The notes beneath the pieces were generated by a model that ran no database searches, was not told where the DNA came from, and was given only the letters and a program-made list of their open reading frames with translations. From the NCBI GenBank assembly GCA_963662155.1, contig OY759265.1, forward strand, positions 8,228,693-8,292,692: a DNA stretch of 64,000 bases. The letters are read 5' to 3'. Shown one piece after another: positions 11,401-23,400 of the stretch. Both the position numbers and the translations under genes were made by a program. How positions within the stretch are numbered: position 1 is the stretch's first letter; each line of letters begins with the position of its first letter. The stretch comes from Lamellibrachia columna (Eukaryota > Annelida > Polychaeta > Sabellida > Siboglinidae).

Positions 11401-14400
11401 ATGCAAGTGATTGTCGCCAACCTATTGCTCTAATATGGGACATTTATTTTGGTATGTTTACAGTGATCCGAAGTATATAGCTGCTTTTGGCGCAGGCACT
11501 TTCAAGCCAATGCTTGCTGCAGATCAACAAGCCATCTGGTGAGAACAGCGTAGATCATTACTACTCACTTAGTAGATCTGCCTTAAAGCGAAACAAAAGT
11601 CATGATTTTTGGGCACAAAAACTCTAATTTGCTCCTACAATCAAGACTATTTTCTCAGAATTTGTTCTAAAAGTGGGAGATTCTGGTCAAATCTCAGTTT
11701 TCCTGGTGGCTGACATGTTGACCAGGGCGACCTAAAAGCACCTGGTAATTCTTAGAAATTGACTTCTGCCGTGACACGGTGAGTGCTTTTTGACTGAAAT
11801 TGAAGATCTAACAGAAGGTGCATAGACCCAAAACCATGACTTTTGTTCCACTTTAAACAATTCATGTAAAGTTTATTTAACCACCCTAAAATTTCACATG
11901 AATTTTTTCATGAAATCAGATTATAGCTGTCACATAAAACGGTAGCACGTATAGTGGTGTCATCTAGTGACTGACCTGTTTACTTGTCAAAAACACATCC
12001 AATGCTGTCATTTAACAACTGATGTGCTGCTATATAACAATTATGTTGTTAAACTTGGAGCAAAGGTGTATTGCAATCGTGCTGAATGGCTTTTGCCTAG
12101 TGTGTGTGTGTGCGTGCGTGCATTTGTGTGATGGGTGTGGTGTGGTGGGTGTGTGTAATGTCGTTTGTAAACAAACAATTTTGGGGTTTTGCCACTAGAA
12201 CAATGTTGTACAAGTTTGGCCTTAGCACAAAAGCATGGCAGGTGGTTTTGTCAATCAGTACTATTTGTTTGCCATGTCCATTAATGTTGTTGGCATGATT
12301 ACCATGTCAACACATCCATTAAATAAATAATTAGTTTGTTTGAATTCTAGGGTGATGCAGGGCTGGTTGTTCCAGGAACAATATTTCTGGAAGCCAACCC
12401 AGGCAAAGGCTTTGCTTACATCAGTACCACTGGTGAGTGGTTGTCATGGTGACCACCATTTTGAGGGGACAACATTGTTTCATCTGTGTCAGATATCTGT
12501 CAACTTTGTTTTTGTGCATATTCACACGGCTAACATTTACAGTAATTAGCTGGTTGGTTCCATTCATTTATTGTTATCTGTAAGAAGGAGTACTTAGTAC
12601 CTTCTATATGCAGTCTGTCACATTAATTACAACATTAGTATTCACGATAGAAAGGTCTACTGCTGTAAATTCTACATCAAGATTAATTTATGCAAGTTTA
12701 CAACAGGAGACTAATAGGGGAATCTGCAGTATTTCTCTGTAATACTAGTTCTTAATAACATATTTGTACAAGGCATGATATGTACAGTGTGATTGATGAT
12801 ATTGTCTGTGAACTAATAACATAACAAATGTTCACCTTCTTGAATGTATTTGCTGAATTTCAACACTGGCTGTGACAAATTCACCAACATACCATGGTTT
12901 GCGTTTTTTTCTCTACGATTTGACAAACTTTTTTGCTACAGGGACGCATGATTGTGCTGGATTTGTTCTCCGAGGTGCACCCAATCTACAACCTGTTTGA
13001 GTCATACTTTGGCCAGCCATTCATTTGGTGCATGCTGCATAACTACGGGGGTGTGGTCGATTGGTACGGGGCCGTCGAACCTGTTAACAAGGTCAGTTAT
13101 GTAACAGTTTCTACTTCTGTTGAATTTGATTAAAACAAAATGTAAAACCTGTTTCTATCAAGATCACTGGTGTGATTATTTTGATTTGTGTTCCGCGCGC
13201 TTGCTTATTTTGTTCCCTTGTTAAAACGGAACAAAATAAGTACACGTGTGTATTTGTACATTATTATTTATTTTATACATTACATTTATGCAATCAACAA
13301 CACAACACAGATATAGAGATATGAAAAGGCCAAATGAATGACGTTTATTGTAGGGATTAAGGGTAAGCCCACTTTCAAAGAAATGTGGGCTCCACAACCC
13401 AACGCCAGGCTGACTACGCCCCATGCGAGCCTCCTGGATGTCGGGTTCAATAGAGCCCACATTTCACCACAAAGCAGTAGCAGTATTCCTAGAACAAATA
13501 AAAGAAACAATGGCATTACTATTGTCATGGAACACCCTTAAACCAAATAGCATAATGCCCTACATGCTATCACGCAGTCTATGAATACAACTACCTGCTT
13601 AAAAATACATTAGCTCTAACTGGAATAACTACAAAGGTGGGGCCAATTCGCTACACGAACAGTTCTAAAATCCAAGGTGGAAGGGAAGCGAGCTGCGTCC
13701 CAGCGTTAAAACCTGTGAACACTTCTGGGAAAGCCAAAACTCCCATGTCCACTATCGCAATCAAAAAATGGGAAAGCTTGGAGACATGAACACCCCACTT
13801 CCACCAAAGATTTACAATTGCTGCTAACAAGTAAACACACAACAGGGAGAAAGATGGGGAGGAGGGTGGGACAAATTTTCAAAGCGCATCCACTCCGTAT
13901 GCTTTCACAAAACGAAGTGGCTAGTCCAAGTTTGAAATCTGTAGCGTCACGCAGCTGGTGCGCGCTGATTGGTTCAAAATATGGAGGCAGGCAAAGTGGG
14001 TCACAGAGTGCGTCACCCAGCTCTGCTGGATTAGCATAATAGAATAAATTAGTAATGGACCAATCATTAATTGTATGTGGTGTTGCTCGCATAAAAACCC
14101 ATATGCAACATTGGCTGTGCCAATGTTGCATACTCTCATTTATGCAATCAACAACACAACACAGATATAGAGATATGAAAAGGCCAAATGAATGACGTTT
14201 ATTGTGGGGATTAAGGGTAAGCCCACTTTCAAAGAAATGTGGGCTCCACAACCCAACGCCAGGCTGACTACGCCCCATGCGAGCCTCCTGGACGTCGGGT
14301 TCAATAGAGCCCACATTTCACCACACAGCAGTAGCAGTATTCCTAGAACAAATAAAAGAAACAATGGCATTACTATTGTCATGGAACACCTTTAAACCAA

Positions 14401-17400
14401 ATAGCATAATGCCCTACATGCTATCACGCAGTCTATGAATACAACTACCTGCTTAAAAATACACTAGCTCTAACTGGAATAACTACAAAGGCGGGGCCAA
14501 TTCGCCACCGGTCACCGACACATGTGACCACCTCACCAACCCTAAATAATCGCTGAAGTTAAGAACCATTAGATAGAACAGTGAGCACTCCTACTCAAGC
14601 AATCCTAATGTATTTCTTAAACGCATCCGAAGTCCACCTGCCTGCCGCTCTGATCTGCGCATCCGATTCGCCCCTCAGTGCGGCTGCAGTGGCTGCCCCA
14701 ATACGAAAGCTGTGACCCTTAAAAGCACTAGTTTGGTAGCCACAAAAATCAAGTAGTCGCTTCAATGACATCAAATTCACTGCATAACATTGGAGAGCCA
14801 TCTGGGTATGCGAACAGAGAAGCCTGCACGTTGCCTCTGGCCAGCTGGAAATCTCGCAAAAAAGAAGCGGGGTGGATTCTAGTCCCCTGAATGCACTCGC
14901 CTCTCACTTGTAGGGATTGGGGACCTTGCCTCGCACTATGCTTAAAATGCCGGAAAGAGATTGTGATCAACTCCCCGGATAATAAAACATCATCCATGTG
15001 CAAACAACCACGTATCGTGCCACGTGATCGAGGCACCATTTCCCCTATCCGCAAATAAGCTTTGAATGCCAGTACCATCATGGCTCGGAGCATAAGACAC
15101 TTATACCGAGATGTAAATACGGTGGGTAAAGCCTGCACTAAGCGACTGAGTACAGGGAGTGTGACAGGCAGGCGGACATCAGGGACCGTTCCCAAATTAC
15201 GAGCTCCTGCCAACAACTTAGATACCATAAAGCAATTCGACGGGTCATGGAAACCATTGATTTTGTGGAAATAAGCCACCGCTGATACAGTAGAAACAAT
15301 GGATGCTGGGGCAGAGCCACTGGCATACAAGTGTGCAATAAAAAGCAACACCATCGGTACCGAAACTGGCAGACGAGTTGGTAAGCCCAACGAGACATGA
15401 AAATTTACCAATTTCTTCCAAGCGCGCTCATAATGGGCCCTTGATGATGGAGCTAAGGAGGCCTGCAGCAGCTTGTCTAAAGATTCCCTAAGCCTGCCGG
15501 GGACACACTGTAAGGTACTTCCACCGGGTTGACCTTCGCCCAGGGTGCCAGTTGTCGAAATTCGTCCACCTGTAAACGTGACAATTTATCAGCCAGAGTG
15601 TTAATTCGACCAGGTATGTGACGTGCTGCAAAGTTAATATTAAAACGCAAGCAGGCCAATACAAGTGGACGTAGTAATGCCATGATGCGTGGTTCACGCG
15701 ATGTCTGGTTATTAATTATAGTTACAAGGGCTTCATTGTCCGTGAAAAAACAGACACTTTTGTTTGCCCAAGCATCACCCCAAACATGCACTGCTGCCAT
15801 GATAGGATACAGCTCCAACGCTGCGACATTGAATAATCGCCATGCCACTGGCCACTCACCACAAAACCACTCTGACCCACACAGTGCGCCATACCCTATA
15901 CCACCTGCTGCATCAGTGTACAGTTGGAGATAGTCACCTGTCAAAAAACTGTCGTCCAAGAAGAAGGACCTGCCATTGAAATATAAAAAAAATTCCCACC
16001 AAACACCGAGATCAAGTTTAGTCTCCCGGGTCAAGCGGATATGATGATGTGGCTTGTGCACGCCCATCGTCAAATCTATCAGCCGCCGCAGAAAGGCCCT
16101 GCCTGGGACGACAACTGAACAAGCAAAATTCAGAACGCCAATAAGTGATTGAAGTTCCTTAAGAGTAACTTTCTGTTTACTCTGGAAAGCTAAAAGCAAT
16201 GACCTGGCCTTCTCTAACTTATCGTCAGGAAGCCGAGCCTCCATATGGACAGCATCAAAGATAATGCCCAAAAAAGGGATGGAAGAGGATGGGCCCACCG
16301 TTTTACTAGGTGCCAGTGGAACCCCAATTTGTTTGCAAAGAGCAACAAAAGACATGAGATCGTGATTGCATTTTTCAACTGAGTGTGCTAACAACAGGAA
16401 ATCGTCAATGACATGCACCATTCCCGTCACACCTAATTTCACCTTCGCAGCCCACTCCAACGCAGTACTGAAACATTCAAAGATTGCACAACTGCTCGAA
16501 CATCCCATAGGAAGGACAGCATCCATAAAAAAATTTCCTTTCCACTGAAAACCCAACAAAGGCCTGTCCGCTGGAGAGACCGGAATAATACGAAATGCTG
16601 ATTCCACATCCACCTTAGCCATGTAAACAGGCGTCGGAGAATGCCGTATGAAATCAATCGCATCCTGGATCGTTGCGTATTGAACCGACGAGATCTCCTT
16701 AGGAATAAAATCATTAACCGAGGAACCTTCAGGATATGATAGGTGGTGTATCATCCTAAATTCTCCGGGAGACTTCTTCGGCACAACGCCTAGAGGTGAA
16801 ATCCTATACTGTAGACAAGTTGGCTGAAAGTCGTAAGGCCCAAGTATGCGACCCAATGCCAACTCTTTTGCTAACTTCTGATCTATGACTTCTGCAAATT
16901 CGTCAGCAGATTTAAGATTACTTACCACTTCCCCTCGCTGCGGGGGCAATCCAACACAACCAATCTGAAAACCATGAGTGAAACCATGCAAAAGATACGC
17001 CACTAAATTGTTATCGTAACCATCTAAAATACTACCGAGTGTTTCTGGGGACACAGGTGAGGGCAACTTACTTCCTAGCCCAAGCGGGCGAGCCAGTGGC
17101 GGTCGAAGGTCCAGCTGGGGGACCATGCGGAGTTGGGATTACATTATTTTAGTATGCTACGTATGTACATTGCATCACTTTCATTCATATACATTACATT
17201 ACACTTGTATATTACATTCATACATTACATTATAGTCATGCATTTGTACATTATATTTTTACATTGCATTTGTACATTACATTTACATAACATTTGTACA
17301 TTACATTAAAATGGTACATTACAGCATATTCAGGCATTTTGTGGGCTACTTCAGTGCAACGATTGTTGTGTAATTTGTTGTTTTATACTGTTATATCACT

Positions 17401-20400
17401 ATTATTAAAGCATGACTGATAGGCAGACTTCCTGTCTGAAAATACAGTGGAATATTTAAGTTTTCATGTTGTCAGCAATAGTAAAGTTGTAGTTTGTTTT
17501 AATGCCTAATCACATTTAAGACAGCCAGACAGTTCAGCGTGGCTGCTCCACAGTAATCAAATGAAATACACAGTCTACAATTGTCTTTCAGGGTCCATTT
17601 GTTGGCCGTGCGTTTCCCAACAGTACCATGGTGGGGATCGGGTTAACAATGGAAGGCATCTTCCAGAACAATGTCATCTATGAGTTCATGAATGAAAATT
17701 TGTGGAGAAAACAACCAAGAGATGTCAACAAATGGTGAGGATGTTTTGTTGTTGTTATTATTTGTCAGCGATTGAGATTATTGTTCAGGGATCTAAATCA
17801 AGAAGATTTAATAATCATATTAATTGTGATGAAATTATTGTTCAGGGATCTAAATCAAGAAGATTTAATAATCATATTAATTGTGATGAAATTTACCGAG
17901 TTTTATTAACATGATTGACAGATTAGACACACGTTTTTTTGTCTAAACATGTCATGACAGAATTTGAAACTTGGTAGTTATGATTCTAAGTTATGATTCT
18001 GAAACCACTGCAAAAATTGGCCCCTGTAGCATGAATATTTACAACATTTGTGTAATACTGAGTTTTCTCTGTTTGTAGGTTTTCCAGCTATGCTTTCAGG
18101 AGATACGGTGTCTACGAAGCAAGCGTGGTGGAAGCGTGGCCTTTGTTGGCGGTAAGCAACTCCAGCACTCTAGTTCTGTGCTCACTGACCGGGTCCAAAC
18201 TTTAGTGTCTGATACAGAAAGTTATTTCCTATATTTCGGGACGTTTTATCTGTTTAATCAGTAGCCCAAGTTATTTATGTAAATAATACCATATTTAATC
18301 ATTATACTTTATAATAACTGTTTCAATATACAGTCAAGCCTCGTTATAACGCGGTGGTTGAGGTCCACGATTTCGGACCGCGCTGTACTCGAGGCGTGTT
18401 AGATGTTCCCATATCTGCCACCAGGGAGCTACTAAGCAACTGCGATCGCCACCCACTGCACCAAGTCCAAGAACGCTGTCGAAGCCACTGTTTGCTTGCA
18501 GCACTGTCTTATACGCCAATACGTAGTTTATAGAGCTTATTAAATGAGTCGGCTAGCATCAATGTGTATTATATTTTAAAATGTCACACTCTGTTGAATC
18601 TTAAACTGAATAAAGTACATGTATGTTATTGAATAGATCTGCTATGGTGGTGATGATGTACTGGATCAATAGGCCTATGAATCGAAAATAATAACCTGCA
18701 TCTGAGCAGCCGAAAACGTATACGATTTGACACACGTAGTTTGTAAGCTGGTTAAACATAGAAAACGACAATAGGTAGAATTAATAATTGTTTCACTTAG
18801 TTTTTCAAACGATCTCAACCGAAGCATAAATGTATGACACACCACTAAACACTGATTCATCGTTTCATATGCGGATGACAAATTCGTATTTTCACGCACC
18901 GAGAGTTGATGAATATCACATGTAATCCAATTAGGAAAAACTCCAGCTTTTAACTTTGAGGAACAGTTCTGTAAAGTGTGTGAATTCTGTGTTTTCTAGC
19001 GCAGTATCTACAACTGTTCCGGGGGCTTCCAAGATCATGGCAAACACACCATCCTTGTTCAACGGCCAAAATATATCCATCCAATCACCGCAAATGTGAG
19101 TTTTCTCTACATTTTTCATGTGTATAAATGTATGAAGCTCTCATGGATGCTGAACATCTACACAATCACAGCAACAAGATTAAGTGAACACTAAACACAG
19201 TGGTTTGTGACTGCTGCAAACATTGTTTGATGCAGCCATTCACACTGAAGTGGCTCCATCTAGTGTGTAAATTGCAAATATGAAGCTAGTAAAGCAAGAG
19301 GCTTGCACTGAATACTTAAACTATATCATAGAGAATAGCCATCATGCACATGCACAGTTGTATTTATCCTAGATTTTTTTAAGAGATTTCTGATATTTCA
19401 CAGCTTGCATGTTAGTTTTTGTTGTGATACATTTCAGATTTGGTACGAGGTGGAAGATTTGTTCAGGGCATGGGACTTGTTTGTTATTGCAGCACAGCCG
19501 TCCCTTTCAGCCAGCACCCTCTACAGGTAAAGAGTGACACAAATAGTTCTTTAAGAGATTAATATGGATAAAGCTGGTTAAAGTAACGACATGAAAAATT
19601 ACAATAATGGTATTATATATTTGTTATTTTATAACTGTTATATGCTAAATAATATTTTGGCCCTCCATATATTTCCCATAATTAATGTTTCCTAATATAA
19701 TGGGTAACACATTTGGTAAAATCTGACGTGCAAATATTTCTATCTGATTTCTTACAGAAATGCATTCATCTGGCATGCATGATATCACTAAATGAGCACG
19801 TAATGCTGTGTAAATATCTATTATGCGTCTATAAATTAATTGATCTGGGTACTAGTAAATCCAGTACATTGAAAGTAACTGAAGTGAAGCAAAAATGCTT
19901 GATGTTGTTTTGTAGATATGACCTGGTTGACATAACAAGGCAGGCTCTGCAGCTGATTTCCATGCCTTGTCTTGATGTTGTTTTGTAGATATGACCTGGT
20001 CGACATAACAAGGCAGGCTCTGCTGGTGATTTCCATGCCTTGTCTTGATGTTGTTTTGTAGATATGACCTGGTTGACATAACAAGGCAGGCTCTGCAGGT
20101 GATTTCCACGCATTGTCTTGATGTTGTTTTGTAGATATGACCTGGTTGACATAACAAGGCAGGCTCTGCTGGTGATTTCCACGCATTGTCTTGATGTTGT
20201 TTTGTAGATATGACCTGGTTGACATAACAAGGCAAGCTCTGCTGGTGATTTCCATGCCTTGTCTTGATGTTGTTTTGTAGATATGACCTGGTTGACATAA
20301 CAAGGCAGGCTCTGCTGGTGATTTCCACGCATTGTCTTGATGTTGTTTTGTAGATATGACCTGGTTGACATAACAAGGCAGGCTCTGCTGGTGATTTCCA

Positions 20401-23400
20401 TGCCTTGTCTTGATGTTGTTTTGTAGATATGACCTGGTTGACATAACAAGGCAGGCTCTTCTGGTGATTTCCACGCATTGTCTTGATGTTGTTTTGTAGA
20501 TATGACCTGGTTGACATAACAAGGCAGGCTCTGCTGGTGATTTCCATGCCTTGTCTTGATGTTGTTTTGTAGATATGACCTGGTCGACATAACAAGGCAG
20601 GCTCTGCTGGTGATTTCCATGCCTTGTCTTGATGTTGTTTTGTAGATATGACCTGGTTGACATAACAAGGCAGGCTCTGCAGGTGATTTCCACGCATTGT
20701 CTTGATGTTGTTTTGTAGATATGACCTGGTTGACATAACAAGGCAGGCTCTGCAGGTGATTTCCACGCATTGTCTTGATGTTGTTTTGTAGATATGACCT
20801 GGTTGACATAACAAGGCAGGCTCTGCTGGTGATTTCCACGCATTGTCTTGATGTTGTTTTGTAGATATGACCTGGTTGACATAACAAGGCAGGCTCTGCT
20901 GGTGATTTCCACGCATTGTCTTGATGTTGTTTTGTAGATATGACCTGGTTGACATAACAAGGCAGGCTCTGCTGGTGATTTCCATGCCTTGTCTTGATGT
21001 TGTTTTGTAGATATGACCTGGTTGACATAACAAGGCAGGCTCTGCAGGTGATTTCCACGCATTGTCTTGATGTTGTTTTGTAGATATGACCTGGTTGACA
21101 TAACAAGGCAGGCTCTGCAGGTGATTTCCATGCCTTGTCTTGATGTTGTTTTGTAGATATGACCTGGTTGACATAACAAGGCAGGCTCTGCTGGTGATTT
21201 CCATCCCTTGTCTTGATGTTGTTTTGTAGATATGACCTGGTTGACATAACAAGGCAGGCTCTGCAGGTGATTTCCATCAAGTACTACAAAGATCTTATCA
21301 CACATTACAAAGCAAAGGATCTTAACAACACGATGTAAGTAAAATTAAAATATTCATATGTTAGAAGTTGAACAATCAGCAATCCAATAAATTTATTCAT
21401 GGAATGCCATGTTAACAACCTATACTGTCTTTGTTTTGTTGACGTAAATTAAACCAGGCACATCAGTTATAATTATATCCAATTCATAATGGGAGATTTC
21501 TCTTTGCTAATGCTTCCACATTTTGACTGTGTTGCAATGACTGAAGTACATAAAATGTTTTAGACTAAAAAACATTTGTGGTATTTAAAATCTCAAACAC
21601 TATGCATGTAAAGTTTGTGAAAGAAATGTTAATCCTTAATGACATTGCAATGACAGCATTTCTCAATGTCCTTATATCATCAAGTCCCGACTTTATATAC
21701 AGTTGTTGAAATCACTGTGGACTTTGATTGCTAGAATTACTTATGGCCCGAGCAATTTGATTATATTAAGTAGCTGATTCACTCATTTAGTGCATTTTAA
21801 TACAGCAGGACTAGGGAATGATCCCGTCCAACCAATATATCTGATTCTACTAAACGGCTGATTATGTTATGCATGATTTTGTTCAACAGAGTCCAATGTA
21901 CTCTGCCTTGCACAGTTTATTTATTATGTTGTATAGTTTATCTATTATGTAGTGTAATGACTAAGAAGACTCATGTCACTCTGCTACACGTGGTATGTTA
22001 TTCCTCCTGACAGATCGAGTGGTCTCAAGTTACTGGGCCTGATGTCTGACGTTGAGACTCTGCTGGCTTCAGACGAACACTTCCTACTTGGTCGATGGCT
22101 GGAGGATGCCAAGACACAGGCAACGAACGACGCAGAGAAACAACTCTACGAATACAACGCTCGCAACCAACTCACTCTGTGGGGACCAACAGATGGAAAT
22201 GTATGTGTGTTCCTATAATCATGGTCCTCAATGAACTGCATTTACCATACTTGGGAGCCATCTTGAAGACGGCCATTTTGAAAACCAGTAATTTATTTGG
22301 ATTTAAAACGTAATTTATTTAAATAACAAATCTACAAGTGCACAATGTAATTCCTCTGCTGTTATGGTGGTAAGCGACTTACAAAAAGTTAATGAAAGTA
22401 CAATGAATTTATTTGTAAAGATTTATGCATGCACATTGGATAAGAACAATTTAAGGCTAAATTAAATAGATGACAAAAAAAAAATAGGAATTATTTACAT
22501 TATAAAAGAAACATTTTAAATATAGTATATAACTAAAGCATTATATCCGCTACATTAATAAGATTAACATCTGTGTCACACTTTGTTACAATTTGAGTGT
22601 TGAGTGCGGTATTGTCCTTCATAGATCTCGAATCCTTTGGTTTTTATATAACTTGATGTGTTTTAGAGGGAGTTTCTCTATATAATCCCTCCCTTATATC
22701 AATAAATAATACCATCAAGACTAAAGAAAAATAACACCTATGCACGTTGGATATGTTTCACAGTTTCACATAATTTTATTGACTTCCATTATGAATTCAT
22801 ATCCTTACAGCAAAACTTTCAAAGCAATCCCTGTGTTATATATTGGAACATCTATGGTTAGATAGGTACCTTATAAAATAAATCTTGTTTGCAGTCTTAT
22901 GCAAATTTAAAAATCTTGTATAAGTTACATGCATGGTGTATCATTTTTTATAACAGCACTTAGTTGTATAATGTAACGATAGTTTTCATCCACATTTCCA
23001 TGCTGTTTCCTACAAATCTATGCAGTTGCTAAAGGTAATTGATAAGGTGTTTATATTATACACTTTTTAGTTTTACAATTTATTAATTAATGGAAATTTA
23101 ATTAATTTAAAGATGCTGTGTGTTTCAGATTCTGGACTATGCCAACAAGCAGTGGTCTGGCCTGGTCAAAAGGTATGTATAGAAACAGAACGAAGTGTTT
23201 ACTGCATACGATTAGAAATGTTTTGTGTTGAATGGTTGCCTATATGTCCAGGCTTACTACTGTGAGTGTGAATGGAATGGTTGACTACATGTCCAGTCCA
23301 AATGCTGCGAGTGTGAATGGAATGGTTGATTACATGTCCAGGCCTACTGCTGGCAGTGTGAATGGAATGGTTGACTTTGTGTCCAGGCTTACTACTGTGA

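Larger units (their letters stand above)
13284..17130 (-). mobile_element. Tyrosine-recombinase (DIRS/Ngaro-like) retrotransposon in NAGLU intron 11
   Basis: On the minus strand the order is RT-RNase H frame (17126-15477), overlapping tyrosine recombinase (about 15500-14595), then a direct repeat (14506-14138), a middle block (14137-13655) and a second copy of the direct repeat (13652-13284). This B1-A2-B2 layout is that of Ngaro/PAT elements, whose other A copy would sit upstream of the frames. I do not find it, and no gag-like frame precedes RT, so the 5' end appears truncated. The flanks on both sides are rich in tacattacatt, perhaps the target sequence. The element is antisense to NAGLU and lies between exons 11 and 12. 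Confidence 0.85.

Noticed and set aside
13706..14314. 202-residue minus-strand frame across the retrotransposon 3' region
   Set aside because: It spans direct repeat B1 and the middle block; the repeated part is present twice with different continuations, and no domain is recognisable. Non-coding terminal sequence is more likely.
19829..21305. Three overlapping minus-strand frames of 466-489 residues
   Set aside because: They are the 73-bp repeat read in three phases; a 73-bp unit without stops on one strand cycles through all frames. No codon signal or homology.
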